This document shows positions 1 to 9,149 of a stretch of DNA of 64,000 bases, piece by piece; the stretch's first letter is position 1, and each line of letters opens with the position of its first letter. Location of the stretch: contig NZ_WOWL01000001.1 in NCBI RefSeq assembly GCF_009741265.1, positions 2,046,001 to 2,110,000 of the forward strand, written 5' to 3'. The translations under genes and the position numbers were made by a program. The DNA comes from Pseudarthrobacter sp. GA104. Its GTDB lineage: Bacteria; Actinomycetota; Actinomycetes; Actinomycetales; Micrococcaceae. The notes under the pieces were generated by a model. That model was not told the origin of the DNA. It did not search any database and was given only the letters and a program-made list of their open reading frames with translations.

Positions 1-982
1 CCCCATAGGACGCGAAGCCGACGAGGACTACTGATCCGTGATGGCGCAGGCGCATGAGTTGGCCGATGTTGACCATGCCGTCCAGCGCCATATCCGTTGC
101 CCTGGCGTCGCCTATATGCGTGTTGTGCGCCCAGACCAGTCCCTTGGAGCCGGGGCCGTGGTGGCGTGCCAGCCGGTCTATGGTGTCGCTCATGTGGTGG
201 TCCCGGATGTTCCAGGATTGCCGGTCACCGCGGATCATGGTCCGGTAGTAGCGTTCGGCGTTTGCCGCCACGATGGCGTTCTGCACTGCGTCAAAAGCTG
301 CAGCATCGTCCTCCACCCGGCCGAAGGTCTGCCGGTGCACCTCGGCCAGAAGCATCACCACGTCCGCCTCGCAGGATCGTGGTACCAGGCGGGTGTCCGA
401 GGCATACCGCTGGGGGTCTTCCCGGAACGGTACAAAGCACTGCCAGGCCTTCATTGCTGCCGGCATGGCCTCGGGTGCGTTGGCGTTGAGCCAGCCGAAG
501 ATTTCCCTCAGGGAATCCCACAGGGAATAGACATCCAGTCCGTAGAAGCCGGTGCGCTGTTCTTCCGGTCGGGCCAGATTCCATTCGCGCAGCCAGGTGA
601 GGAACTCTGCCACTTCCTGGTTGGCCCACATCCAGGTGGGCCACCGCTCGAAGCCGGCCAATAGTTGCCGGGCATCGAGGTTCTGGTCGGTTTGGCCGCG
701 GACCCAGCGGTTGATGCGCCAACAGTCCGGCCAGTCGCCCTCCACCCCAATCCAGCTGAATTGGTGTTCCTCGATGAGACGACGGCTGAGGGCTGCCCGC
801 CACTGGTAATACTCCTGCGTGCCGTGTGAAGCCTCGCCCAGGCAGACGAAGCGTGCCCGGGCACATAAATCCACCAGGCCGTCCAGGTGTCGGGAAGCCG
901 TTTGCAGCGGCCGGGCCAGGGCCCGGATCTCGTCCAGTTCCGGCCCGTGGGGATGGTGCCGGTCCCCGGTCCCGCGGTTCAC
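1..982 (-). CDS. Erythromycin esterase family protein (3' end outside window)
   Basis: The protein reads off the left edge, leaving at least 327 N-terminal residues. The frame carries FVCLGEASHGTQEYY, SWIGVEGDWPDC and SWNIRDHHM, blocks typical of the erythromycin esterase/succinoglycan-biosynthesis fold, in which conserved His and Glu residues serve catalysis. The start is taken as GTG at 980-982, preceded by GAGGG at a good distance; there is no ATG near the N-terminus. Chromosomal family members are mostly uncharacterised hydrolases, so macrolide resistance should not be assumed. It lies upstream of a DUF4383 gene on the same strand. The family call is firm; the substrate is unknown. Confidence 0.85.
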   Translation of the reverse strand, partial: MNRGTGDRHHPHGPELDEIRALARPLQTASRHLDGLVDLCARARFVCLGEASHGTQEYYQWRAALSRRLIEEHQFSWIGVEGDWPDCWRINRWVRGQTDQNLDARQLLAGFERWPTWMWANQEVAEFLTWLREWNLARPEEQRTGFYGLDVYSLWDSLREIFGWLNANAPEAMPAAMKAWQCFVPFREDPQRYASDTRLVPRSCEADVVMLLAEVHRQTFGRVEDDAAAFDAVQNAIVAANAERYYRTMIRGDRQSWNIRDHHMSDTIDRLARHHGPGSKGLVWAHNTHIGDARATDMALDGMVNIGQLMRLRHHGSVVLVGFASYG

Positions 983-1087
983 AACATCATCCCTCGCACG
1001 TCATTGGACTGTTTCCCTGGCAAGCCGGCTGCTTCCCGGGTGCATCGGGATCCGCAGGACAGACGGGCGGATCAGCTGCCGGGCGGA

Positions 1088-1555
1088 TCAGCGCGCTTTC
1101 GCTTGGCCGGTACCGCGGCCAAGCAAGATCCCCACGGCGAGCATGACGACTCCCAGAACGACGTGGAGCCAGTTATCTGCCGTGTTCACTGGGATGAAGT
1201 TGGCAGACGACGCCTGGTCAATCAGCAGCCCGTAGAGCCAGATCACCAGATAGAGGGCGCCCGCACCGATGAGGTAGTACTTCGACTGGAGTGCGGACCT
1301 GCCCATGAGCAGGCCGGCGGCTCCGAAGAGCAGGTGAACAATGTTGTGCAGGATGGACACCTGGAAAATGCCGAGGAGCATCGCGCCGGACTCAGTGCCG
1401 GCAAAGGTCATTTCCGCATAGTTCGTGGTGACCCCGGGGATGAAACCGAGGACGCCCACCAGAGCGAAAACTGCTCCAGCGCCCAGGGCTGTGATTTCGA
1501 GGGGCGTGCGGTGGTGGCGTGCGCCGATTCCCGGATGTGCTGATGATGCCGACAT
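1088..1555 (-). CDS. DUF4383 four-helix membrane protein
   Basis: A 155-residue protein with four predicted membrane helices (roughly residues 22-42, 60-82, 94-114 and 126-146) and the block HNIVHLLFGAAGLLMGR between helices 2 and 3, which is characteristic of DUF4383 proteins common in Actinobacteria. The AAGGAAG box just before the ATG supports the start. Function is not known for the family. It sits directly upstream of the esterase-like gene in the same direction and could be cotranscribed with it. Confidence 0.8.
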   Translation of the reverse strand: MSASSAHPGIGARHHRTPLEITALGAGAVFALVGVLGFIPGVTTNYAEMTFAGTESGAMLLGIFQVSILHNIVHLLFGAAGLLMGRSALQSKYYLIGAGALYLVIWLYGLLIDQASSANFIPVNTADNWLHVVLGVVMLAVGILLGRGTGQAKAR

Positions 1556-1884
1556 GGCTTTCTTCCTTGTTTGAAGGGGTGGAATCTTTGGTGCTCGAGT
1601 GCGGCCGCCAGCGGGGAGTGGTGCAGCGCCACGCTGGTTATGCTTCCAGCTTCAAGCTACGGTTGCCTGGCTTTCAGAGGCTTAAGTCCTTAGGTCAGTG
1701 AAGGTTAGGGATGAAGTGCGAAATCCGCTATTTTCCGGGCTCCGGGCATGAACGCAGACCGTGTGCGAAGGCTCCCGGGAGGAGGGTCTTTTGTCCCTAT
1801 CTGGACCACATCCGCAGGTGTTAACTGGATTGACACCGGCCCCTCACGCGGCCCTTTGCCTGCATGGAATCTGGAGAACCCGTC
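1556..1884. other. Intergenic region between divergent DUF4383 and hsp20 genes
   Basis: About 330 bp separate the two divergent genes. No ORF with coding character was found. It must hold both promoters, but no convincing -35/-10 pair or HspR-type operator could be assigned by eye. Confidence 0.4.
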
Positions 1885-2352
1885 ATGTCTGATCTGCTCA
1901 AATGGTCCCCTTTTGCATCGACCCGGTGGACCTCCCCCTTCAACACCGTATTGCGATCCCCGGCCGAGCTGCTGGACTCCGTAGAGCGCATGTTCGACTC
2001 GGCAACAGGCCCCGCCCCCATCCGGGTCGAAGAGTTCGTCGACGGTAAAACGCTTGTGGTGCGTGCTGAGATGCCCGGCGTCGATCCGGACAAAGACGTC
2101 GAAGTGACCATGGACGACGGGTTCCTGCGGATTCGCGCCGAGCGCCAGGAAAAAGAAGAGCACAAGGACAAAGGACGCTACCGGTCGGAGTTCCGCTACG
2201 GGTCATTCAGCCGGAACATCCCGCTCCCTGAAGGGGTTAAGGAAGAAGACATCAAGGCCACCTACGTCAACGGGGTCCTGGAAGTCCGTGCCCCGCTGCC
2301 CGAGCAGGGCCTGCCCGCGGCGCCGAAGAAGCTCCCCATCACCCGCGGGTAA
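1885..2352 (+). CDS. Hsp20/alpha-crystallin small heat-shock protein
   Basis: A 155-residue ATP-independent holdase chaperone. The N-terminal arm is followed by an alpha-crystallin domain (about residues 43-140) containing VVRAEMPGVDPDKDVEV and NGVLEVRAPLP, and a short C-terminal tail ending in LPITRG, where the I/L-x-I/L-like element would help oligomer assembly. The start is placed at 1885 rather than the ATG at 1864 because a GGAGA box lies just ahead of 1885. The length is normal for actinobacterial Hsp20 proteins. A stem-loop lies downstream. Confidence 0.93.
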   Translation: MSDLLKWSPFASTRWTSPFNTVLRSPAELLDSVERMFDSATGPAPIRVEEFVDGKTLVVRAEMPGVDPDKDVEVTMDDGFLRIRAERQEKEEHKDKGRYRSEFRYGSFSRNIPLPEGVKEEDIKATYVNGVLEVRAPLPEQGLPAAPKKLPITRG

Positions 2353-2392
2353 CCTGGCAGCGCCCCACAACCACACCGGCACCACCGTTGTG

Positions 2393-2423
2393 CCCCGCAA
2401 AATCACCGCCGAGCTTTGCGGGG
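2393..2423 (+). terminator. Stem-loop after hsp20
   Basis: A perfect 9-bp stem (CCCCGCAAA pairing with TTTGCGGGG) with a 13-nt loop lies 40 bp after the hsp20 stop codon and before the next gene. There is no T-tract, so it may act as an mRNA-stabilising hairpin or a weak terminator. Confidence 0.45.
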
Positions 2424-2505
2424 TCGTCGGCCAGCCGCTTCCCAGGATTCCCACGGCTGACACCAGGAAGCCTCTGAGCTGAGTGAGGTGTCCGAAGGAG
2501 CTGCT

Positions 2506-3891
2506 ATGAGAGAACAGCATCCCCCGACGCTGCGGTTTCTCGGCGCAGCCGACACAGTGACAGGTTCCAGATACCTGATCCGGTCGCAAGGCCACCGGGT
2601 CCTTGTAGAGTGCGGCCTGTTCCAGGGCTATAAACACCTTCGCGACCGTAACCGCGTACCTTTCCAGGTCAGTCCCGCGAACATCGATGCCGTTGTCCTC
2701 ACCCATGCCCATCTGGATCACAGCGGATACATCCCTGCACTGGTGCGCGACGGATTCCACGGCCCCGTCTATGCCACACCGGGCACGGCCGAACTGTGCA
2801 AGCTGCTGCTTCCCGACAGCGGATACCTCCAGGAAGAGGAAGCCCGCTACGCAGACCACAGGGCATCATCAACCCATCACCCTCCCGTGCCCCTCTACAC
2901 AGCCCAGGACGCCGTCCGATCGCTCGACAGTTTCAAAACCCGGGACTTCGACTCTCCGTTCCCCCTGCCCGGGGGCATTGAAGCAACGTTCCTTCCTGCC
3001 GGCCACATCCTCGGCGCGGCCCAGGTGCACCTCCAACTTGCCGGCCGGACTATCCACTTCACCGGAGACCTGGGGCGGGCCGATGACCCCCTGATGTACG
3101 CGCCGAGAGCGCTGGGGCGCGTCAATGTACTGGTCACCGAATCCACCTACGGCAACCGGACACACCCGCAGGGCAACCCGGAAACTGAACTCGGCGACAT
3201 CATCACCCGGGTGGCCAAGCGAAACGGCGTCATCATGATTGCCGCGTTCGCCGTCGGCCGGGCCGAAACGGTCCTGCTGCACCTGTCGCGGCTCCTCGCC
3301 AAACATGCGATCCCCTCCATCCCCGTCTACCTCAACAGCCCAATGGCAATCGACGCATCCGGCATGTATCAGCGCCATCGCGAAGAACACAGGCTCAAGC
3401 AGGACGAATTCGAAGCCATGTACAAAGTGGCCACCCCCGTCCGCAGCCCCGACGAGTCAAAACTGCTCAACCTGCGCGGCGGACCCATGATCATCATCTC
3501 CGCCAGCGGCATGCTCACCGGCGGCAGGATCCTGCACCACCTCACGGCCTACGGGCCGGACCGGCGCAACGCCATTATCCTCAGCGGATACCAGGCCGGT
3601 GGAACACGGGGCGCATCACTCGCCGCAGGCGAAAAATGCCTACGGATCTACGGACAGGACGTCAGGATCGAAGCAGAAGTCATCCAGATGGAAGGACTGT
3701 CCGCCCACGCCGACTCCAGCGAACTGATCCAATGGATGAGGACCGCCCATCAGGCCCCGTCGATGACCTACGTCACGCATGGAGAGCCGGACGCCTCCGA
3801 CGCCCTCCGGGCCCGCATCAAACGCCAACTGGGATGGAAAGCCCGCATTCCCGAGCACCTGGAAGCCATCTCACTCGAAAACCCGCGCTGA
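2506..3891 (+). CDS. Metallo-beta-lactamase fold hydrolase with beta-CASP/RNA-specificity domain
   Basis: A 461-residue cytoplasmic protein of the CPSF73/Ysh1-like group, probably an RNA nuclease. The N-terminal MBL domain carries THAHLDHSG (HxHxDH zinc site), further metal ligands at AGHILG and FTGDLG, the beta-CASP insert around residues 200-370, and the C-terminal ISASGMLTGGR and GLSAHADS motifs. The start is set at ATG 2506, which has GAAGGAG five bases upstream; an in-frame GTG at 2488 is less likely. It follows hsp20 in the same direction, so stress-linked expression is possible. Substrate is unproven. Confidence 0.9.
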   Translation: MREQHPPTLRFLGAADTVTGSRYLIRSQGHRVLVECGLFQGYKHLRDRNRVPFQVSPANIDAVVLTHAHLDHSGYIPALVRDGFHGPVYATPGTAELCKLLLPDSGYLQEEEARYADHRASSTHHPPVPLYTAQDAVRSLDSFKTRDFDSPFPLPGGIEATFLPAGHILGAAQVHLQLAGRTIHFTGDLGRADDPLMYAPRALGRVNVLVTESTYGNRTHPQGNPETELGDIITRVAKRNGVIMIAAFAVGRAETVLLHLSRLLAKHAIPSIPVYLNSPMAIDASGMYQRHREEHRLKQDEFEAMYKVATPVRSPDESKLLNLRGGPMIIISASGMLTGGRILHHLTAYGPDRRNAIILSGYQAGGTRGASLAAGEKCLRIYGQDVRIEAEVIQMEGLSAHADSSELIQWMRTAHQAPSMTYVTHGEPDASDALRARIKRQLGWKARIPEHLEAISLENPR

Positions 3892-3929
3892 AGAAAACGC
3901 GGTCAAGGGGCTGCCGGGACCTGGCCCCG

Positions 3930-4448
3930 TCATGCCACCTTCTCCTGCCGATTGGCACGGGGTTCCACTCCTTCAAAGTAGCCGCCCTTGAAGAAGAGGA
4001 GCGGCTCGGCGCCCTCCCGCGCCCCCAGTGCGCGGACAGCACCCACCACAATGGTGTGGTCGCCGCCGTCGTACTCCTCATGCAGTTCGCAGTCCACCCA
4101 GGCGAGCGCCTGGTCCAGTACGGGATTGCCCAGGGGTGACGCAGAGTAGTTGACGCCGGCGTATTTGTCGGTGCCGGAGCGGGCGAACCGGGCTGCCAGG
4201 TGCTGGTGTTCCGCGGGCAGGATGTTCACGGTGAACCGGCCCGCGTCGCGCAGCCGCGGCCAGGTGCTGGAGCTTCGTGCAGGGCTGAAGGTGACCAGGG
4301 CGGGGTCCAGGGAGAGCGACGAAAACGACTGGCAGGTGAAGCCAACGGGGCCGTTGTCCGTGGCGGCGGTGATGACGGTCAGTCCGGAGGCGAAATGGCC
4401 CAGGACGTGGCGCAGGCGCTGCGGCGTGAGGTCAAAGTGTTCCGTCAT
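3930..4448 (-). CDS. Flavin reductase family protein (HpaC-like)
   Basis: A 172-residue single-domain flavin reductase that would use NAD(P)H to reduce FMN or FAD for a partner monooxygenase. It shows the FASGLTVITA start and the GFTCQSFSSLSLDPALVTFSPA block that lines the flavin site, followed by GRFTVNIL and the C-terminal LLFFKGGYF. It lies immediately downstream of an FAD monooxygenase gene on the same strand (about 136 bp between them), but that enzyme is of the self-sufficient class, so the partnership is not certain. Confidence 0.85.
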   Translation of the reverse strand: MTEHFDLTPQRLRHVLGHFASGLTVITAATDNGPVGFTCQSFSSLSLDPALVTFSPARSSSTWPRLRDAGRFTVNILPAEHQHLAARFARSGTDKYAGVNYSASPLGNPVLDQALAWVDCELHEEYDGGDHTIVVGAVRALGAREGAEPLLFFKGGYFEGVEPRANRQEKVA

Positions 4449-4584
4449 TGTTCTTTCTTTCCTTTCGAGGCCGGTGGTTCAAACCAACCACCCGTAAGCG
4501 TGCTGTTCAATCGGGGGTGAAACGCACTGACTCCCTGGGCAATACGGGGTCACGGCCCGAAGCGTGGAGTAATGAAAGGGGGGG

Positions 4585-6102
4585 TCAAAGGCTTGGCACC
4601 GAAGCCGGCGGCGTAGCGGGTCCGAACCATCTGGCCAGCGCCTCCCTGAGGCCGGCGTCGCTTCCGCCACCCACCCAGGCCACATGCCCGTCCGGCCGGA
4701 CGAGGACTGCGGCAGGCGCCGGGACCTCCCCGAGCGCGGGCAGCTCCCATGCCCCGCCGTATTCGGCGTCCACCAGCTTCACCCGTGGCGGCCGCGGAAG
4801 ATTGTCGAAGGCGCCCGGCACCCCGAAGTTCAGGAGCACGGGCCGGGCGTCATGCAGCAGCGAATAGACCGTGCGGGGTCCTTCCCGGGCGGCGAGCTCG
4901 ACGTCGGGCATCCGCCGCCCGAGCAGCGGGTGTCCCTTGCCGACGTCGTAGTGAACGTCCAGGCCGGACTGCATTGCCGCGAAATGCCGGCGCGGTTCCT
5001 CCATCCCCAGGAGTTCGGCAACAACTTCCCCTGCCGCCTCGATCCGCGGGTCCGGGCGGCGCAGTGCACTCTGCGCCATGGTGTTGCGCAGCACGCGGGC
5101 AGCCACCGGGTGGCGCTCGGCATGGTAGGTATCCAGGAGCCCGTCCGGGGCTGTTCCATGGACCACCTGCCCCAGCTTCCAGCCCAGGTTCACCGCGTCC
5201 TGCACCCCGATGTTCAGGCCCTGTCCGCCGTCCGGGGCATGCACGTGCGCCGCGTCGCCCGCGAGGAGGATCCGCCCCGAACGGTAGGCAGCGGCCTGGC
5301 GCGTCATGTCCGTGAACCGGGAAATCCAGGTGGGGCTGTGGGCCCCGTAGTCCGTGCCGCAGGCGGCAATCAGGGCCGCGCTGAGATCAGCCAGCGTGGG
5401 TTCCGTTGCGGGACCCACGTGTTCCTCGGCCACCATCACCCCCACCGGCCCGCTGTCCGGGTAAACCACCTTGCCGTCCACGATCTTGTACTCCCGCCGG
5501 CCAAAGGAGTGGATGCCAAAAGCGTTCCGGTGCACGCCGAACTCCGGCTGGCCTGTCATCTCCACCTCGGCAATCAGCGCACTGGTGGTGGGCTCCCAGC
5601 CGGGGAACCCGATGCCCGCAGCCTTACGGACGAGGCTCCTGCCGCCGTCGCACCCCACCACGTAGTCCCCCCGCAGCTTCCTGCCGTCCTTGAGGTGGAG
5701 GCCGACGCCGGTGCCATCCTGCGCCAGGCCGGTCACCTCGCATCCGCGGTAGAACGTTACGGCCAGCTCCGCCACCCAGCCGGCCAGGATGCGTTCGATG
5801 TGGTTCTGCCACAGGCCCAGCCCGTAGGGATGGCGGGTGGGAAAGTCGCTGATGTCCAGGCGGGTGCCGGCGAAGCCCGCCACCTGGGCCACCTGGCCCT
5901 CGGCGAGGAACCTCCCCGCGATGCCTCGCTGGTCCAGGACTTCAAGGGTCCGCGCATGAAGCCCGCCCGCCCGCGCTCCGGCGAGGTCCTGGTTGGGGCG
6001 CCGCTCCACAACGGCCACATCAACCTCCGCCAGCGCCAACTCCCCTGCCAGCATCAGCCCCGTCGGGCCGCCGCCCACAATCACTACCGCATGCCCTGTC
6101 AT
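4585..6102 (-). CDS. FAD-dependent aromatic-ring/rifampicin-type monooxygenase
   Basis: A 505-residue class A flavoprotein hydroxylase. It has the FAD-binding GGGPTGLMLA at the N-terminus, the CDGGRSLVRK motif in the middle and GDAAHVHAPDGGQGLN, which contacts the flavin ribitol. A C-terminal thioredoxin-like domain (about 390-500) matches the phenol hydroxylase/Rox layout. The start is ATG 6102, preceded by GGAG; upstream in-frame residues lack a GxGxxG context and are not coding-like. The substrate cannot be named from sequence; rifampicin or a polyketide aromatic are options known for relatives. Confidence 0.88.
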   Translation of the reverse strand: MTGHAVVIVGGGPTGLMLAGELALAEVDVAVVERRPNQDLAGARAGGLHARTLEVLDQRGIAGRFLAEGQVAQVAGFAGTRLDISDFPTRHPYGLGLWQNHIERILAGWVAELAVTFYRGCEVTGLAQDGTGVGLHLKDGRKLRGDYVVGCDGGRSLVRKAAGIGFPGWEPTTSALIAEVEMTGQPEFGVHRNAFGIHSFGRREYKIVDGKVVYPDSGPVGVMVAEEHVGPATEPTLADLSAALIAACGTDYGAHSPTWISRFTDMTRQAAAYRSGRILLAGDAAHVHAPDGGQGLNIGVQDAVNLGWKLGQVVHGTAPDGLLDTYHAERHPVAARVLRNTMAQSALRRPDPRIEAAGEVVAELLGMEEPRRHFAAMQSGLDVHYDVGKGHPLLGRRMPDVELAAREGPRTVYSLLHDARPVLLNFGVPGAFDNLPRPPRVKLVDAEYGGAWELPALGEVPAPAAVLVRPDGHVAWVGGGSDAGLREALARWFGPATPPASVPSL

Positions 6103-6274
6103 TCCGCTTGCTCCAGTTCTCCTGGTTTCCGGCCCTGCGATTATCCGGCCGCGCCCGGGCCTTGCCGCAAGCCCCACCTGCGGGGATACAGTGGAAATGG
6201 AAGGTGTGCACAGGCCTCCGCGCGGGCCGGCCGCCCGTTGCGTCCAAATCGGTCCCGGGAGCACCCGTTCAGGG

Positions 6275-6288
6275 GACCCATATGGGTC
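6275..6288. promoter_or_regulatory. Perfect 14-bp palindrome abutting a -10 element
   Basis: GACCCATATGGGTC is a perfect palindrome placed directly before TAGTGT (6289-6294), a plausible -10 for the rightward gene at 6339. It lies between that gene and the divergent monooxygenase at 6102. Its position inside the promoter spacer suggests a repressor operator; no regulator gene is adjacent. Confidence 0.4.
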
Positions 6289-6338
6289 TAGTGTTGGGCG
6301 GGTCGGCATTTGCCGCGAATAGCCCTCAGGGAGGGTGC

Positions 6339-6818
6339 ATGAACTCCAGACAGTCCAGCTCCGAGCAATTTATGCAGTACTTGGAAAGCGTTGGGGGCTC
6401 GGAGGCGGACGTCGCCGGAGCGTCGTACGTGGTCAGCGACGGGGACACCGTGGAGAACGTGGTTTCAGCGCTGCGGATGGAACAACAGCAGCATGGCAGC
6501 ACCGCCAAGGACCCGTCCGTCCTCCATGCCTTGGCGCAGGTGATGGTCAGCAGGCGCGATGAGCGGGATCCAGGCCACCATGCCGGAGCCTCCCAGCCCG
6601 GGGAGTACCAGCTGGACATCCATCTCAGCGCTGGAAACAACACCCGCGAAAGCATCCCGGAAACGGACATCGAAGCCGCCAAGGCCTGGGCACGCAAACG
6701 GATCGAAGCCCAAGGCGCCGAGTTTGGGGCCATCTACTTTCCGGCGGGCGGAAGCGGCGCATCAGGCACGGGAGCCTTGGTGTCCAGTTACGACCGTTCC
6801 GTGGGCTGGTACCGCTAG
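6339..6818 (+). CDS. Conserved hypothetical protein, 159 aa
   Basis: A soluble, mostly hydrophilic protein with no signal peptide or membrane segment. The start is set by GGGAGGG five bases before ATG 6339. The C-terminal half contains AAKAWARKRIEAQGAEFGAIYF, a helix-strand pattern, followed by a Gly/Ser-rich stretch and a conserved-looking SYDRSVGWYR end. I do not recognise the family. It converges on the next gene with stop codons overlapping in a CTAG tetranucleotide. Confidence 0.7.
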   Translation: MNSRQSSSEQFMQYLESVGGSEADVAGASYVVSDGDTVENVVSALRMEQQQHGSTAKDPSVLHALAQVMVSRRDERDPGHHAGASQPGEYQLDIHLSAGNNTRESIPETDIEAAKAWARKRIEAQGAEFGAIYFPAGGSGASGTGALVSSYDRSVGWYR

Positions 6819-7105
6819 CCGGATTCCCCGCGCTGATGTCCGCCAGCAGCCAAGAGGGCATCCAGCTGGGCGGACTGGTGTGCCTGGAAGGCCTTGTCGG
6901 CGCTCACGTTCGTGCTGGCCAGCAGCGGTATGTCCAGGCTGGCGTTGCAGCCCCGGCAGCGGATCTCGTCCGTCCACACCCAGCTGTAAGCCGCATGCAA
7001 TTCCCGCACCCTCTGCATCGCTGAGGTGATTGCTTCCGTCTTGGCCGCAAAGTGCGCTGCGTCCTCATTGCTGAGGCTTGTACCAATCTCGATGTCGATG
7101 CTCAT
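6815..7105 (-). CDS. Small hypothetical protein with a CxxC pair, 96 aa
   Basis: A hydrophilic 96-residue protein beginning MSIDIEIGTSLSN. It has CRGC near residue 50, but only this one CxxC pair, so a complete zinc ribbon is not evident. The start is chosen at 7105 because the preceding in-frame sequence is Arg/Pro-rich and non-coding in character. Its stop overlaps the stop of the convergent upstream gene within CTAG (6815-6818). Function unknown. Confidence 0.6.
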   Translation of the reverse strand: MSIDIEIGTSLSNEDAAHFAAKTEAITSAMQRVRELHAAYSWVWTDEIRCRGCNASLDIPLLASTNVSADKAFQAHQSAQLDALLAAGGHQRGESG

Positions 7106-7307
7106 CGTGCCTCTTCTCCGTTGTCCCGGATGGTGCTGTCGACAGTAACGGGCGATGCGCCGGGACGGAACGATTGGAAGGTCACGGTTGGCTAACCTTC
7201 TGATGCACGGCCGCGCATCAGGAACCGAAGAGAGCAGGAAGGGCCCGGAAACGGCTCCGCAGCACCGGGCACAGCTAAAGCGCCGGTAACGCGGACCGGC
7301 CGCCCGG

Positions 7308-7511
7308 CTACCAGGCCTGGTGTTCGCGGGTGAGGCCGAAGGGGACTGCCTCGCTGAGGGCAACAGTGAACTTGTCGACGCCGAGGCGTGTGACCAGGAT
7401 GCCGTGGCGCTTGCCGGCGAGTGCCTGGGCCTTGGCGGCCGTCACGGCGGCGTCGAGCTCAGCGTCCATGCTGTGGCGGTCGGCGACGGTCAGGGTGAGG
7501 GGGAAGTTCAT
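7308..7511 (-). CDS. Small hypothetical protein, 67 aa
   Basis: The 67 residues begin MNFPLTLTVADRHSMDAEL and contain KAQALAGKRHGILVTRLG, compatible with a small alpha/beta protein. AAAGG lies about nine bases before the ATG. It has coding-type third-base bias over its whole length. I do not recognise the family, and no neighbour suggests a role. Confidence 0.6.
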   Translation of the reverse strand: MNFPLTLTVADRHSMDAELDAAVTAAKAQALAGKRHGILVTRLGVDKFTVALSEAVPFGLTREHQAW

Positions 7512-7756
7512 GGGTCTAGCCTTTGTAGGTCGAGGGACGGGGGGTGAACAGGCACCTGCGCTCCCCAAGGCTGCAGACGAAGCGGGCATCGGTGTGCCCC
7601 GCCCAATGTTTCCCGAACGTTAAACTGCCAGCAACTTTAGATAAAAGCCGCAGGTCAGAGAGGGATATGGCTTTCCGTGGACTTGCAACAGTCATCGGGC
7701 TCCAAGCGGTTGAATTAGAGTTGGACAGGAGTGGGCGCTGTTTTCGGACGGTTCCC

Positions 7757-9148
7757 ATGCCCCTGAACAACCGCCAGGCGGCAGAACCAAGCAACCAGCG
7801 CAGCACCATACGCGTGCCACAAACTGACAAGGATCCCGCCATTTCCACGGACGCTTTCTTCGGCAGACTCACCCGGATCCGCAATGTCATCCTTCCCGCA
7901 CCCGCCCGGGCGCGGCTGAACACCGGGCGCGGACTGCTGGGCGGATTCATCGTTGTGCACATGGTCTTCCTGGTCTTCGCCGCCTCGGTGTCCCTGCGCG
8001 GCGAAGCCTTCAGCGACACCTTCATCTACCGCGACTGGGCCATGGCAGGCTTCAACGACGCCAACCTGACCGGCGGCCCCAGCCCCTGGGTCTACCCCAT
8101 CCTGGCGCTGATCCCCATGGCCGTCGCGGGCGTCGCCGGCCCCGGACCGTTCTTTTTCCTGTGGGTGCTGATGACCACGCTGCTCAACGGCTGGGCCCTG
8201 CTGAAGCTCACCAACCGCGGCCGCGACCGCAACGCGATCCCCGCCGCCTGGTGGTGGCTGGTCTTCACGTTGCTGATGGGCTGGCTCGGCTTCGCCCGCG
8301 TGGACGGGCTCACCGCCCCGCTGGTCCTGGTCGCCCTCGCTTACGGCGTGGGCCGGCCGTTCATCGCCTCCGTCCTGCTGGCCATCGGCACCTGGGTGAA
8401 GGTCTGGCCGGCAGCGGTCATGCTGGCCCTGTTCGCGGTCGTGCGGAACCGCATCCTGGTGGTCCTGGCAGGAATCACGACGACGGCGGGGGTCGTCGCG
8501 CTGGCCGCTGCGGTGGGCAGCGTCCCCAAGCTTTTGAACTTCCTCACCCAGCAGGGTGACCGCGGCATGCAGCTGGAGGCCACCTTCACCACGCCCTGGC
8601 TCTGGCTGTCCGTCCTGAACGTGGGCGGTTCCCGGATGTACATGAACACGGACATCAACTCCATGCAGGTGGACGGCCCCGGCACGGCGCTGATGTCAGT
8701 GCTGATGCAGCCCCTCCTGGTCCTGGCGGCACTGCTGGTGGCGGCCCTGACGTTCTGGGCGCTCCATAACGGAAAAGTCAGCGGCGGCGTGGACCGCACT
8801 GAACTGCTCCTGGCCGGCGCCCTTACGCTGGCCACCGCGTTCGTTGTCTTCAACAAGGTGGGCTCCCCGCAGTTCATGGTGTGGCTCGCCCCCGCCGTCG
8901 CCGTCGGTTTGGCCCACAGCTGGCGGGAATGGCGCGTCCCTGCCACCATGCTGATCTTTATCGCCGTGGCCACGTACTTCATCTACCCGCTCTTCTACGA
9001 CGCCCTGAGCCACAACAACCCCTGGATGGCGCTGGTGCTGACCATCCGCAACGTCCTCCTCGTGGTCCTGTTCCTGTGGAGCGTCCGCCGCCTCTACCTG
9101 CTGGGTAAGAAGACGCCCGCAGCGGCTCCCGCGCTGAAGGAGTCCTGA
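7757..9148 (+). CDS. GT87/DUF2029-type polytopic membrane mannosyltransferase-like protein (copy 1)
   Basis: A multi-spanning protein (about ten hydrophobic helices) of the GT-C superfamily DUF2029 type, which in Actinobacteria uses polyprenyl-phosphate sugars to build cell-envelope glycans. The first extracytoplasmic loop holds GEAFSDTFIYRDWA, a region that in GT-C enzymes supplies the acidic catalytic residue, and KVWPAAVML marks a later helix. Start is uncertain: ATG 7757 or ATG 7667, both with poor ribosome sites. The following gene is a close paralogue, so the pair arose by tandem duplication. Substrate unproven. Confidence 0.8.
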   Translation: MPLNNRQAAEPSNQRSTIRVPQTDKDPAISTDAFFGRLTRIRNVILPAPARARLNTGRGLLGGFIVVHMVFLVFAASVSLRGEAFSDTFIYRDWAMAGFNDANLTGGPSPWVYPILALIPMAVAGVAGPGPFFFLWVLMTTLLNGWALLKLTNRGRDRNAIPAAWWWLVFTLLMGWLGFARVDGLTAPLVLVALAYGVGRPFIASVLLAIGTWVKVWPAAVMLALFAVVRNRILVVLAGITTTAGVVALAAAVGSVPKLLNFLTQQGDRGMQLEATFTTPWLWLSVLNVGGSRMYMNTDINSMQVDGPGTALMSVLMQPLLVLAALLVAALTFWALHNGKVSGGVDRTELLLAGALTLATAFVVFNKVGSPQFMVWLAPAVAVGLAHSWREWRVPATMLIFIAVATYFIYPLFYDALSHNNPWMALVLTIRNVLLVVLFLWSVRRLYLLGKKTPAAAPALKES

Positions 9149-9149
9149 C

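Noticed and set aside
1670..1720. Possible HspR/HAIR heat-shock operator before hsp20
   Set aside because: CTTAAGT is present, but the matching right arm is absent, so there is no inverted repeat.
4684..6291. Long plus-strand ORF (535 codons) opposite the FAD monooxygenase
   Set aside because: It is the antisense of a gene with clear FAD motifs; its translation is His/Arg/Pro-rich with no family features.
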